From the NCBI GenBank assembly GCA_009761415.1, contig QUOL01000008.1:1302001-1366000 (forward strand): a stretch of 64,000 nt of DNA, written 5' to 3'. This DNA comes from Sarcomyxa edulis. Its lineage: Eukaryota > Basidiomycota > Agaricomycetes > Agaricales > Mycenaceae. This document shows, piece by piece, positions 1-11,578 of this stretch (its first letter is position 1; each line of letters opens with the position of its first letter). The position numbers and the translations under genes were made by a program. The notes under the pieces are model-generated. The model was not told the DNA's origin. It searched no databases and saw only the letters and a program-made list of their open reading frames with translations.

Positions 1-1
1 A

Positions 2-673
2 CCCGCACGCGTTACACCTTTCGCGCGCATCGAGGTATCCGTCGATTCCACGATAATCTCAGCTTATACGACGACTTTCGCCGCAGATGATATACCGGAC
101 CACTCATCTGCTCATATGTCCTTGACATTCTATCCAGCTGACGAACCCTCACGTCTTGAGATACTGACAGCTGCCCTCCAAATGCTTCCACAGCTAGGCA
201 ACACCGTTACTCATCTAGAAGCTCGAATGAAGACAGTCGACGACCTCTCAGAAGCATCTTGGAAGACGATCCTCTCTTTCCTGCCTAACATTCAGACTTT
301 TTTCTTGTCAATCAACACGGCTATAGTCATTGGTACCAGCCTGATAAAGCAATTGGAAAACGTGGAATTCCCATGGGCCCGAGATTCACTTCCTCTACCT
401 CGATTGCACTGTATTGACTTCAATGGGGCCGACCGTATCAATGCAATGCCACGGGATCAGGTCTCAATGTGTGCTCTTTACCCTCTTATCCAAGTCCTGT
501 CTTATTATTCCGATCTTGGACACCGTATTTCGGTCTTGAATCTCAGACGTTATTGGAACCGGAATAACTCTGCTGTGAAAATGTGGGATTTCGTCTCACC
601 AGAGCACCTCCACACATTATCGAAGGTCGTCAATAAATTGGTGGTCGACGGCCAGATCTACACTCCGGCTTGA
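2..673 (+). CDS. C-terminal part of an F-box/LRR-like hypothetical protein (5' cut by window)
   Basis: The frame that contains the ATG at 116 is open without a stop back to base 2, so the ATG is probably internal and the gene starts outside the window. About 223 residues are visible, ending at the TGA near 671-673. The protein alternates short hydrophobic segments with leucine-rich stretches (for example LPLPRLHCIDF and ISVLNLRRYW), the pattern of the long C-terminal region of agaricomycete F-box proteins, which score leucine repeats poorly. No F-box itself is visible because the N-terminus is missing. No catalytic motif is seen. Assignment to the F-box group is an inference from composition only. 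Confidence 0.5.
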   Translation, partial: PARVTPFARIEVSVDSTIISAYTTTFAADDIPDHSSAHMSLTFYPADEPSRLEILTAALQMLPQLGNTVTHLEARMKTVDDLSEASWKTILSFLPNIQTFFLSINTAIVIGTSLIKQLENVEFPWARDSLPLPRLHCIDFNGADRINAMPRDQVSMCALYPLIQVLSYYSDLGHRISVLNLRRYWNRNNSAVKMWDFVSPEHLHTLSKVVNKLVVDGQIYTPA

Positions 674-1118
674 TGGTAGCAATATCCGGTCACGCGCAGG
701 AAATATTCTAGTTTTTGTATAGATGGGAATTCTATAGATTGATTATGGTCTGAACGTTGAAGTGTTTGATCATCGAAGTGCGCTGAATCCTTGGAACATT
801 GAAAGACCAGTAGCAGATCCCTTGCATTCCTTCGAATGTATTATGGTAAAACAAGAGTGGAACAGAAGATGGGAGGGGTGAATACCAAAGCAGCGCAGAG
901 TGCAAACAGAAAAAGAGAGATAGAGATATGACGACAAAAGCCAGCGTGAACCCAGACCAAACCCCCCAGTATGTATGTGAACAGCATCGGTGAATGGTCG
1001 AAGGATCCTTGTATGGCACACAATGGACTCCTGCAGCAGGGCTTGATATTCGGTCAAGGCCGTCTTCTCTCTGAGTCTAGAGTGGTAACCCCCACGAGGA
1101 CAAAGCCTGACCAAACTA
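674..1118. other. Intergenic, convergent 3' ends
   Basis: This stretch lies between two converging genes and is probably their 3' untranslated sequence. Open frames here are short and overlap in several frames, with no recognisable protein. Confidence 0.5.
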
Positions 1119-2038
1119 TCAATTCGTACCCTCGGCCATCTCCCCATCCCGGTTATACACCATCGCACTCGAGGCGACGTGCAAAGCACTGGACGGATGG
1201 AGAGTGCTTTCTGATACTGAACGTGGAGCTTGGAGGGTTGTTATACGACCAAGGCCCGGTGTGACAAGTGGAGGCGGAGACGCAGGAGCCAGCGTGATGG
1301 GACTGGAGACAGAACGGAGTGGCGTTGGTCTGGAAGGAACGAATGCAGAGCCTGTGGATGAATACGATTTCGGACGACGGAATGGGGCTGACGGAAGCAT
1401 AGTGATACAAGAGGGGTCGACTGGGGAATTTGGACGAGTGGCGTACGCTGGTGGTGGCAAAGGGAGCGGAGAAAAGTCTGGGATCAAGGAGCAACGTCTG
1501 AGGAAGGGGGTTGTGGGTAGTGGTGGACTTGGACTAGAGGTTTCTGAGCTTGAACCCGACTCTTTGGTGTTATCCGTTTCTGCGGTATTCTCGACGAACT
1601 TGTCTCGGGATCGTAGACGCCTCCATTGCCATGGGAGAAGGCTGAATATTGTTCGTGGTTCCGTTTGATCTGCGCTTTCCTTTGTATCGTGATCAGTGGG
1701 GCTGTGCTGGTGGTGTTGCCCTTCCATATCGCGCTCAGAGGGTCCAACCTCGTGCGGCCGATCTTTGCACGCAGCCACTGCGTTTTTCCTGAGGATAAGC
1801 GGTGATATGTAAAAGTACATGAATATGGCGAACACCAAGAGAGCCAGAAGGAACAAGGTGACTAAAAGAAGTATATCAAGCACACACCGCAAAGCGAAGA
1901 TGCAAACGACTCACTGCTGATGGTGTTCAGAGGCTGTACTCGAACGTAAACCATTTCGCCATTCACAGTGGGTCCGACTTCGACGATGAACACAGCACCC
2001 CCGAAGATGGAATAGTTGATCTCCTGGAGTAATGTCAT
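1119..2038 (-). CDS. Single-pass membrane protein with proline/serine-rich tail, two exons
   Basis: Exon 1 is 2038-1915 and exon 2 is 1861-1119, with a 53-nt GTGAGT...TAG intron. The start at 2038 sits in a strong context (GCCGCC before ATG). The protein is about 289 aa. It opens with a short globular part that ends in NTIS, followed directly by one hydrophobic helix (TLFLLALLVFAIFMYFYI) and a basic flank (LILRKN). The rest is a low-complexity tail rich in Pro, Ser and Thr, with many SP and TP sites that could be phosphorylated. The shape suggests an N-out, C-in membrane protein with a disordered cytoplasmic tail. I do not recognise the family, and no enzyme motif is visible. Confidence 0.65.
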
Positions 2039-2592
2039 GGCGGCTTGCGATTACGGGTGAGTAGAGTATATTCCGGGGAATGGTGGGCCAGTGGGGTAAT
2101 GAGCGTGGGGATGCTTGAGGCAATAATGAGCGTGAAGGCCAGCGCGCAGGCGGCGGGCAAGAGTAGAGAGACAGTGTGTGGTCGACCTGATGAAACAATT
2201 CCCTGGGCTGAGAATTATACGTCGACATTGACTGACTGGAGGCTGACACCAGGAGATACAGAGCATTGGGGGTGTCTTGAGCAACGTTTGTCGGTGGCTG
2301 ACGAGGACTTCACTGTTGAGTTGAATTGCAATTATGAGCTATAGACGACGAGGAGATCGAACGGAAAACGCAGGCGCATGAAGTTTCAGAGTCAGATCGC
2401 ACTATTGATAAATCATTGACCTGCTTTTAGACTAAGATGGAGACCATGAAGAAACCCTAGTCGGAACCATGTTGGTCAAGAAGCAGTGGCTGACAAGTGT
2501 CCTGAGATCTCGATCGGGCGATACAACAACGAGAATATTACAGCCAAAGAGCAGATAGTATGAGTACAGTACACCGATGATGAAAGGAAGCA
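2039..2592. other. Intergenic, no gene seen
   Basis: This region lies upstream of the single-pass protein and downstream of the multi-span protein, both on the minus strand. It holds only short overlapping frames and is likely promoter plus 3' UTR. I see nothing specific in it. Confidence 0.4.
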
Positions 2593-3426
2593 CTAAACAG
2601 AGGACGATAGTGATTGTATTCCTTTGATGTCGTTGACCTCGGCGGTTCTCCCGGAGACGTGCCGCCCTTGTCGCCAGGATAGAACGAGATGAACGAGTTC
2701 AATAGCAGCGAAGACGATGTAAAGGCCGAGCTATAGGGTGGAAAGTAAAGGTCAGCGTGAAAAGGCGGGACGTGAGTAACGTCACTGACCATGACGGCGT
2801 TGTCGAGAAATTGATCAGAGGATGGATACATGGAAGTCTTGGCTGTATTTGAATCCAAGACTTCGAGAAGATGTAACCGTGCACATTTGATGGATTGGAA
2901 TGTCGCGAAGAGTAACCAGTACGCGAGCAACAACTATGTGTGCATTCTTGGTCATCATCCTCCGCGATATAAGAAGATGAATGACTACTCACGCAAGACA
3001 TAGACCGAGTGCGCCCACCCCTCTCCAGATAAAGGACCAAAAAAGCAAGAATAATAGCAACAGTGTCGATTGGGAGCAGTCCAACGCCTAGATGATTTGC
3101 GACGAGACGCGCGATCTCTAGGATGGTCATGGCAAATGCAGCAACCACTAGCACCATATAGGTGATATGGACCCATCTACGTGTTGTCACAGTACTATTG
3201 AGCTGGTTCGTGGTTGTGATTCTGCCATGGCTGTTTTTCACTCTGAAGGAGAAAAGGAGGGCTAGACCGGCTACCAAAAGAAAAGAAGGGATGGGAAGTA
3301 TAGCTGTATCGATCGTACAAGTCGAGGGTGATCCCTGTGAGGTTTGAATTGATTGAGGGTACTGAGCCTAGGGGCGTTGGACCAAATGCCACTCACTGGT
3401 AAAGGGAATCGGTTGGAGCAGAGCAT
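2593..3426 (-). CDS. Small multi-span membrane protein, four exons (TMD0-like)
   Basis: Exons are 3426-3397, 3334-2993, 2933-2790 and 2730-2593; all three introns are phase 0 with GT...AG ends, giving 217 aa. At least five hydrophobic segments are visible, including IPSFLLVAGLALLFSF, ITYMVLVVAAFAMTILEIA, TVAIILAFLVLYL, LLLAYWLLFATFQSI and LGLYIVFAAIELVHLVLSW. The order and lengths recall the five-helix TMD0 that precedes the core of fungal ABCC transporters, but no ATP-binding domain follows, since the stop at 2593 closes the frame. It could be a free-standing TMD0-like protein, a truncated transporter relic or an unrelated integral membrane protein. The start is the first ATG of the first clear exon, and an upstream exon cannot be excluded. 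Confidence 0.55.
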
Positions 3427-4545
3427 ACTGAAAGGTTAGAAATATGTTTTTTTGACAGAAGATGGTCGTAAGAGTCGTTATTTAAGCGTCAGGAGCAACC
3501 AGTGCTGATAAAGTTCGAAAAAAGAATGAAAAGGAGCAAAATGAAAGGGAACGAGCGGATGTGATCAGTGAGTTGGCCGACTTGACCGCGAGCTGTGCAT
3601 GTGATGGGGATATAGCGCCGGCATGTGGCGTCAAGATGGCCCTCCTCCTCAAAGCCGCCATCCAATCCTCCAGATTGTGCTTCTGAGCATGCTTGCGCTT
3701 CTTTCCCAAAGATGTTCCGAGATTTCATTGCCTCACTACACAGCATGTGAAGTGCTCACCCACCCAGTACTCATAAATAAAATTCTGATTCTGAGTTCTC
3801 ATCATACTTACGTCGAGAGAGACTAACCTGGTGTTGATAGATTGAGATACTCAAACCCTATATACATTTACCGTCGATGAGAGGTCGTGGCCAACCACGC
3901 GGCTGCTATTCACAGATGTCGGACGGACACCTTGGAACACAGTGACCCCGTTTCTAGCGTCCAAGAAACCTTTTTTGCACAAGGCATCGAGTCTAGCGAA
4001 GAAGGCAAGGAAGTTGATTTATCGCATGATGTCTGCAAGTACTGTATGTTTTGCCTGTGTCATACGTTGAGGTATGTGCATGTTTCAGCATGCTCTCATA
4101 CGACCCACCAGAGACGAGCACAGTCAACGATTCTTCGTAAAGGGCTCTTCCTGGATCAAGTATAGACTTACCAGTGAACACTCGTCTCTTCGGATACACA
4201 GCAGCGGTTCCATTTGTGAGTCTTCAAACTTCGATTTTACCCTGCGGAGGGCCTGTTCGTCGGCCGTATAATATAGATCTGGTCTGATCAGATCCGAGTG
4301 ATTTTACGGTGAACGGACAATCGTGCAATCGATGAAGTTCATGTGGGGTCGAGGGGTAGAAGAGATTATATACCGCGAGAGGACGAGATAAGATTCGGAT
4401 GATGATAATAAATACAGACGATATATTGAGTACAATGTGCCAAATGCCGATCACTCGCCAAGTCTATACTATAGAGAATCTCACATCAGTCTCGCGATGA
4501 CATGAAATCGAACGTGATGCTTACCGAGCAAAGAAAAAGTCCAGT
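3427..4545. other. Intergenic, 1.1 kb without a recognisable gene
   Basis: Frames on both strands are short, overlap and lack family signatures. It separates the multi-span protein (promoter side) from the 3' end of the Rad6-like gene. Confidence 0.4.
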
Positions 4546-5177
4546 TTACTGACCCTCAGCGCCCCCTTCCGCCTCCCCTTCCGGCTTATCCTCCGGATCT
4601 AGCCAACTCTCTTCGACCGTAGCCTTCACTCGCCTGACATACTCCTTCATGTTCTCTCTGTAGAGCTGCGCCGCTTCAGCGTTCGCCGGGCTGTTCGGGT
4701 TTGGATCATGTAAGAGACTCTGGATGGAAGTGAGGATGGCTGCAACGTCGTATGTGGGAGACCAGCGGTTCTGTAATATGTCTAGACATAGCTCGCCATT
4801 GGCGTATACATTGGGATGGAACATTCTAGAGAGGAATTTGACCGAAGGTGGCTTGTTCGGGTAGGATTCGTCGAAAGTCAGGAGGAGCTTGAATGTGCCG
4901 TCTTCGAATGGAGTTTCCGCTGGATAGGTAGAGGTTCTGCTTAGATGGGATATTTATGGGGTAGGTTTATTAGATATGGCGTACCTGGACCGAAGATGAC
5001 CGCATTCCATAGCATGATGTTGTCGGGGCATGGGCTCCCCGAGATCCCACCTGGCGGATCTGTGGAAAGGCGTTTGAAGTCTCGGATGAGCCGTCGTCTG
5101 CAGTTGGTAGACTATGAAAGATATTGATCAGATCTCGGATAGTCGTCGAATACAAGCTTACGAATGATCCTTACCAT
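4546..5177 (-). CDS. RAD6: Ubiquitin-conjugating enzyme E2, Rad6/Ubc2
   Basis: Exons are 5177-5175 (only the ATG), 5111-4985 and 4919-4546, coding 167 aa. The protein begins MSTN followed by [12 protein letters not shown], which matches the Rad6 N-terminus needed for Ubr1/Rad18 contact. It carries the E2 core with [13 protein letters not shown], the FKL...[11 protein letters not shown] strand and the HPN motif ([16 protein letters not shown]). By count the catalytic cysteine falls at residue 88, the position known in yeast Rad6. The C-terminus is a short acidic tail ([13 protein letters not shown]), shorter than in budding yeast. Known roles of Rad6 are histone H2B ubiquitination with Bre1, PCNA ubiquitination with Rad18 and N-end-rule degradation with Ubr1. 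The start codon standing alone in its exon is unusual (see findings). Confidence 0.95.
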
Positions 5178-5363
5178 TTTTCAGCGGAGGTCGTGGTAGT
5201 TGCTGAACAAGAGAGGTGCCAATTTTTGGCTGTGTTTGGCTGTACCCTCTGGCATGACTCAAAAGGGAATGTGGCACTGTGGCACCTCTCATCGAGATCA
5301 TTCCAAGTATCTTCGAATTACTGGTATATATTGTAATGATGAAGCATAGTGCACTCGTATCCA

Positions 5364-8155
5364 TCATGTAATCTGCGTACTGTCACTCTCAGTATCCGGT
5401 ACCCAGTGAACTTCCTGCTTTCCATTGTCCGACCCCGCATGCGGCGTCAGATGCAAAGCAACCTTCTCAGCCATAGCGTTCTTCTCATCATACGACCCTC
5501 CAGACGCATCTTCATCCTCATCTCCTTCCAGAGCCTCTTCGACGATAGCCCCTTGTTCTCGAAGAATAAGCCATGTACGGTCTTTGACCTAAAGACGATA
5601 GATTAGTAAACATGAGCATGGAAGAAGGACATGCTTACCTCTAGATTCTGCCCTGCACTTATCGTCTTGATGATCTGGCCTTCATGTTTAGCATGCAATG
5701 TTCTTCGGAACGACCGGGCGAGGAACGAAGACATCGTCTCGACTGGCCAATTTGAAGGGACGAGCGAGATGACCTAAAAGGACGACATGCATTGTCAGGT
5801 CAGAAAAAGAAGAGGACGACGGTACAATTGATATACATACATCAAGAACATCAAGGTTGACTGCTTGGGAGTTCAGAAGATGAGCAGCACGGTCACGAGA
5901 GGATTTCCTGGACAGAACGACCGTAAGACATTGTGATAGATGAGCCAAGCGGAAGAGGAAACTCACCCGTCACTCATATAAACCTCCAATAAGATCTTCA
6001 ACAATTCTTTTTTTAGGTTCTCGTCTACGGTCTTCTGTCTTCCCATCGGTATCGGCTTTGCCTTGGTAGAAGCCGATTTTGACGTGGACGCAAACAGAGC
6101 GTTGGCCCAATCCTGGAGATCATACTTTTCTGCGATGGACTGGGCCGTCTTCCCTGGAACGACGTCTCCACCGAGAGTACAATATGCTTCAGCAGAGGTC
6201 GCATCTCCGAGTTCGTGGACTAATGTAGCTAGAGCTGCCCGATGATTTCCAAGCTGTAATAGTAAAGTCAGAACGACAATGGATGACTGAGAGGAAAGAC
6301 ATCACCCTGCCATCCACAATAGAAAGTTCCAGTGCCAATATCTTTGGACGTTCAACGAGCCGTGAACGTATAGTCTCAGGGTCATACAATGTCGATCCTT
6401 GCAGGAACAACGCAGTCTTTAGTCGAACGCGTTTATGTTCTGATTCCGGTGTCGTTGATGCGAAATAAGATAGAAATGAGGTATTGCTTCGACTCGAGGC
6501 ATACGAAGCAGCTAACATAGACTCGTGAACAACATACAAAGATAAAGGTAAATGTCCGAACTGACCTTTCGCTCTCCACAGCTTTGAAGTAGACTCATCT
6601 TTTAGACAAGCGAGCAGCTGCTCGATACACGTCGATGCGAGTTGCATATGCAAGTCCGGAGACTGGCGTATGCGTAAAATCAATAAGATAGTAAGTGCTA
6701 CAAAGAGGTAACAGAGGCCTACCGTACTCCGTCTTTGCAAAACCAGATATTCAAGGAACTGTCCTCCCGCACTGGGATCAGCCTCACGTATTTGCTGCAG
6801 AAGCAATAGATCATCTTCCGGCCTGTCCCTCCGCTTTCCAGAATCTCTCGACATTAGTAGCTACGACGAGTTTCAATGACGATCAATTTCCAGCGTCGAA
6901 CCCTGGAGTGACACCCTACCTTTAACGCACGATCTGGATCCCTTTTCACCAACCAGATGCCCCACTGCTGCGTAAGCGTTCGATCACGCTTCTCAGTCAA
7001 GAGAGCGATCATTTGCGACAAAGGATCTACGATTTCTTCGTCCGTCCATTCGCCCTCTATGAGTCTATACGCTGATCAGCAGTAGCGAGTTGGCTTAGAA
7101 CGAAATGACACGGACTTTGACCAGATATCGAGTAGCTTAAGATCGTCTCCCCGTCCTTTGTATATCATGCAGAGCGCATTATACTGTCCCGTGCGTTTGA
7201 GCACTGGTTCGATCTCGGAAAGATGTATGGAATTTGGCTCTTGTATCAACGCGTATAGGTCTGCGGTCTTCTCGCGTTGAGCGAACAATTTGGCTAGGAC
7301 AGTGTCCACAATCTGAGACCACTGAATCAACGAAAATACCAAAGGACAAGAAGGATTACGCACGGCGTTAGGCGTCGTCTTCTCGACAGCACTCTTTTGT
7401 TTCATCCGGCAACGACGCATGAATATCTCTAACATATCTTCAGCAGCCATCCCTAGTATCTTCCGCAATTCAGCGGTAGGCGGCGCAGACCGTGTATTCG
7501 GTGGCAGGTGGGGGGAGTAATTCCTGACTAGGTTCGTTACAACTAAGATCAATTCCAAAAAAACAGGAACATGGACGGAGTCAATGGGGAGTAAAGGAAG
7601 AGCCAGAGGGGCAGGGAAATGATAACAAGGAAGGATAATATTCATATATACAAGAGAAGAAACCACTGACTAATGTCGTCCACTGAGGCCTCAGTAGGCA
7701 TGTGTTCTGCTACGCCGGCGAACACGTCCGTGGAATCCTCTGGGCTGAATAACGAGCCTCGTAAATCGGGAAAGTAGCTGACTAGAAGACCAGGATCCAC
7801 GTTGCCGTTGAAGAGGCATTTCCCGGCATCTTCGAATAGGGTCTCAGTAAAGCATTGAAAGCCTATACGCTGATACACGTAGTGTAGTTCGTCCGCCTGT
7901 ATATGATGGGTATGTCTCGAGAGTCAATGATACAGCTTTTGATGTGTCGGTTCAACCTAACGCACCTCATCCTCGTTCACTGAAATGCTCTTCTGGAGTT
8001 TCCTCCGTTGTTGGTCTGCTAATTGAATAGCATCCTCAATCCGATGACTGTCCAATAATGATTCGACCTGTGATATGAGAGTAGATGGGACGAGTGACTG
8101 AATTGAGTTTGTTCCAAGGATGAGGACCCCCGAGCGCGGAAACGTGGACAGTCTC
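5364..8155 (-). CDS. Vps39/TRAP1-like vacuolar sorting protein; N-terminus unresolved
   Basis: At least twelve exons can be joined in frame. The clear ones are 7966 to about 8137, 7896-7671, 7542-7364, 7312-7116, about 7068-6920, 6860-6723, 6662-6306, 6253-5967, about 5911-5841, 5773-5639 and 5588-5364. The Vps39/TRAP1 family acts as a tether subunit (HOPS/CORVET) in vacuolar and endosomal fusion. Typical segments are visible: NSIQSLVPSTLISQVESLL, YVYQRIGFQCFTETLFEDAG, LVSYFPDLRGSLF, KWD-less helices ending GRGDDLKLLDIWSK, the KRDPDRALK helix, and near the end FLARSFRRTLHAKHEGQII with an acidic C-terminal tail. About 750 aa are accounted for. The expected N-terminal CNH domain (roughly 300 aa) has no room, because the TBC gene starts at 8411 on the other strand. 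A possible first exon reads FQIPKAPASRKQ near 8358-8400. Which of VPS39 or VPS3/TGFBRAP1 it matches cannot be decided here. Confidence 0.8.
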
Positions 8156-8410
8156 ATGTATCTCTATTCCCGTCAAAAAGGGTGGAATTACCCAGGCTTT
8201 ATCAATGGTTTGAGGGAGTATGCCTGCCAGGTCGAGGACTTGGCCAAGACTTGACCGCAGGAGGAAGAGAGATGATCGAGGCCGACTCGGCGAACGCGCC
8301 GCCTCAGCGAGCTCACACATTTCTCATTCTGGTTTACCCCTCGCAACTCGCAAGGATCCATTTCTTACCTTGCTTTCTAGAGGCTGGAGCTTTGGGAATC
8401 TGGAACGTAC

Positions 8411-10484
8411 ATGGATTCTGACCAAATCGTGGAGAAAGTCTCCGAAGACACGTTACCTGACACAACCGAAACTCTCGACTGGGCTGCACTCCGACAACTT
8501 AGTCTTATACCAGGAGGTTTTGGGGAACGACGGGTAGACATATGGTATGCTACAGGCAATGATATTTGCAGTGATAAAGCTTGACAGAGTGCCATCCTTT
8601 CTGACTTACAGGCCGAAGCTTCTGCACGCAACTCCCGAACCGCATACCTCAGAAGCCAACGAGGATGCAGAGCTAAGTGGGGATGTATCTTCTTCATCAA
8701 TTAGAGATGGGTCCTCTCGACATAGAGATGAACGCCAAATACAACTCGACACTGAGCGTAGCTTCGTTCTATATCCCGTAGGTGAAACCAGCTCTTCTAC
8801 GACTCCGCCATTTCCATCCACTGGTCACTGATATTCTTTCGAATAGACTCGCCTAAGAGCAAGGACAACCTACAGTCCGATCTGCACGAGCTCCTTCTAT
8901 CTATCTTCTCGAAACGGCCCAAATTGAGTTACTTCCAGGTACGTCTTGACTCCTCCGAGATGGCCATCGAACTCAGGCTACGACGTGCTACCTACAGGGA
9001 TATCACGATATCGTGACCGTATTATTCTTGACGCTACCACCAGAGCTGCAACTTGTATGTTCAGAGAAATTGAGCTTACAAAGGGTAAGAGATTCTATGG
9101 GTTCTACCCTCGAGCCTGTCCTGGGCCTTTTGCGGTGCGTTGATAGTCATTCACTCGATTGGATGAAGCACCAAACGCAATCATTGACTTGTATAGGGTG
9201 CTCAATCGCCTCCTTCGTCTTGCTGATCCGGACTATGCCTCACTTCTCGAGCGGTAAGTTGTTAGCCTGTATTACTCCTTCTAGTCCCTGATCTTCGGGT
9301 TCATCTTAGCAACTCGCCATTACCATACTACGCGCTATCGAATCTCTTAACTCTCTTCTCGCACGATATGCCTACATTGCCTTTGATCCAGCACGTCTTT
9401 GACTGGCTACTATGTCGACCACCCATCTTGGTTGTGTATCTAGCAGCTGCGGTAAGCAACATCGTCCAACATACTTATGTCCAGCCATGCATTGATCTAC
9501 TCAGTGATCTAGATTGTGTTGTCAAGAAAGCGAGAAGTCGAAAAATTGGAACAAGAGGGGGAAGAGGGGATGATGCATTCGCTTCTCAGTGGGTTACCAG
9601 ATATCTCCGACGAGGAACCCAGCTCTTTTAGTAACAACGACACGCTCGATTCAGAGAATATGGATTTCTTCCAGGCAGAGGCCAAATCGGAGCCTCCAGA
9701 CGCTAGTAGCAAAATCGAAGATGCTAATGACGCGCATGAATCGGTTCCTCTGAGTCCTCTTGCAGAGTCAGATACGGAAATCTCTACGATGGAAATTTCG
9801 GAAGAAATAGAGGAGGCACTAGATCGGGAAGAAATCAACCCTGCCATCTCAGAAACGTCTTCTCTGTTTCAGCCAGATACCTCAATAACGACGGACCGAC
9901 CTGCAACGCCCATAGACGAAAAATATCCTCCTCGTCCCCCAAGTCCGATCTCATCTAATCCCATATCGCATCCAGACCGTCCGCAGATAACTCTTACATC
10001 CCTCCTCACTCAAGCCGACACTCTCTACGAAAATTACCCACCAACTCACCCCTCCATCAGTCTCTCCTCCATAATGGGACCTCAAAGCGTCGTATTCACC
10101 TGGTCCGAGACCCTCTCAGAGATGCCAGATGACGACGAAGCAGAGCTCATGGTCGACAAACCCGAGCTCATCGTTCGACCATACGTCGACATCGACGAAG
10201 GTAAAGAGACAAATGGAGAAGACGAAACAGATGATACAGGGAAGAAACGACGAAGACCGCGTAGGAAGTTACGGAAACGAAGACACATCGAGAAACGTAC
10301 TGTAGTTGCTAGTGCTATACTGGTTTTAGGTGTAGCTGTGGCTGTTTATGGTATACGCACTCGGTCGCCGTGGACATTTCAAGACGGACATGGACATGGA
10401 CATGGAAAGGATTGGAGGAGGATTGAGAAGTGGGTTGGTGCAGCTTTGGCAGGCGCCACAGAGAAGATTCTTCAATGGGTTTGA
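8411..10484 (+). CDS. TBC-domain Rab GTPase-activating protein, TBC1D20/Gyp8-like, membrane anchored
   Basis: Seven exons (8411-8544, 8612-8781, 8847-8938, 8998-9134, 9197-9253, 9310-9451, 9513-10484) give 567 aa with consistent phases. The TBC domain shows both catalytic fingers: the arginine finger in IQLDTERSFVLYP (IxxDxxR) and the glutamine finger in YFQGYHDIV (YxQ). The tail is long and acidic. It ends in a basic stretch (KKRRRPRRKLRKRR) and one hydrophobic helix (VASAILVLGVAVAVYGI) near residue 520, followed by a short HGHGHGK luminal or cytosolic end. TBC1D20 and yeast Gyp8 are ER-anchored GAPs for Rab1/Ypt1-type GTPases, so the same role is inferred. It is divergent from the Vps39-like gene, and the two may share a very short promoter. 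Confidence 0.88.
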
Positions 10485-10652
10485 TGGGTTGGATCTTACT
10501 ATTAGTTTTTTTTTTTTTGTATTTTATGTATACTTGTCCGTTTAATTATTCAGCCTCTGCGTCGATCGCGTCGTAAATACTAAATTGCCAATGAGCGATG
10601 AGCATGAGGACAACGAGTCAAAGCGTTTGCAGGACGCTTTGTAATCTCGGTT

Positions 10653-10765
10653 CCAGATGTTTCGGGTGTGGCCGAGCGGAGTCAAAAAACATGAAAAAAA
10701 CGCGCGGAGGATACCACACCCAAACATCTGGTGCATTTGAACCGCAAGGGGTGGGCTCGAGTCAC
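10653..10765 (+). repeat. Hairpin unit with tRNA-Leu-like 3' half, left copy
   Basis: A near-perfect stem is formed by CCAGATGTTTCGGGTGTGG (10653-10671) and CCACACCCAAACATCTGG (10714-10731). The loop contains CGGAGTC, A6, CATG, A7 and CGCGCG. Directly after the stem come TGCATTTGAACCGCAAGG and GGTGGGCTCGAGTCAC. These look like the anticodon-stem 3' side, variable arm and T-arm (B box) of a leucine tRNA. The acceptor stem does not close, so a working tRNA gene is unlikely. Confidence 0.55.
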
Positions 10766-11578
10766 GAAGTAACGCGAGGTCACACTCAGTCACACTGACC
10801 ATAATTATCCAACTTCTACACAGGAGAGTAGGAACATGTATTGGGCCATGAAAATCCATGTGTAATAAACCTAGACATGTATATATCTCAAATGGACACC
10901 TCTCACGAAAAGAAACTTTTGCCAACAGAGTGATAAGGAGTCGAAGGAGCAAGACAGGGTATGCAGGGTGTCGAAGGGTGGATCTGGACTGGATGGAGAG
11001 ATTGGATGTTGAATATGACTATGAATGTTATGAGACCATGATAGGATGTTTAGAAAGTGAGATTTCGAGATGACAGACAAAACATGGGGATTGTAGTGGC
11101 AGACTCACTGTGCACATTCTCTGCACATCCTCCCCCACGTCTCCAGACAGCGCCAGATGAACGGAAAACGTTCTCAGTTCTCATGGGGATAGTTTAACGT
11201 CAAAATCTGGGTGCCCGCGACCGTGTTGTCGAAGAAATGTGGCGGACGAGGCTTAAGAGACCTCGAAGGTGCTGGAAAGCCGAATTCGTCCATTACGGCC
11301 ACGTTTGGAGTTCGCGAGTAAGCTGTAAGGTTATGAGTGAGATATCCAAGAAGTACAGTGCAATATCTGAGGGATACGACGCCACTATTGAGGGCCCAGG
11401 GATGAAATTACCGAAAAGGAGCTCTGCGAGCGTGACAAGGGAGATTATACGTGTCAATGCGCGCAAAAGAACAAGGGAAAGCAGCAGTGGGTCGAGTGTG
11501 TACATCTGGGATGATATAAAAAAGATTTGGGACCAGAGGTGTTGCCAGAGAGTGAGGAAGACATGAGATTTTGAGAGC

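Noticed and set aside
9509..10288. Minus-strand frames opposite the last exon of the TBC gene
   Set aside because: Their Ser-rich composition is the antisense of acidic codons in the real gene, and no start context or family is seen.
10664..10765. Functional tRNA-Leu gene
   Set aside because: GTGGCCGAGCGG resembles an A box and GGGCTCGAGTC a B box, but the acceptor ends do not pair and the T-arm is faulty. The inverted copy lacks the same A box.
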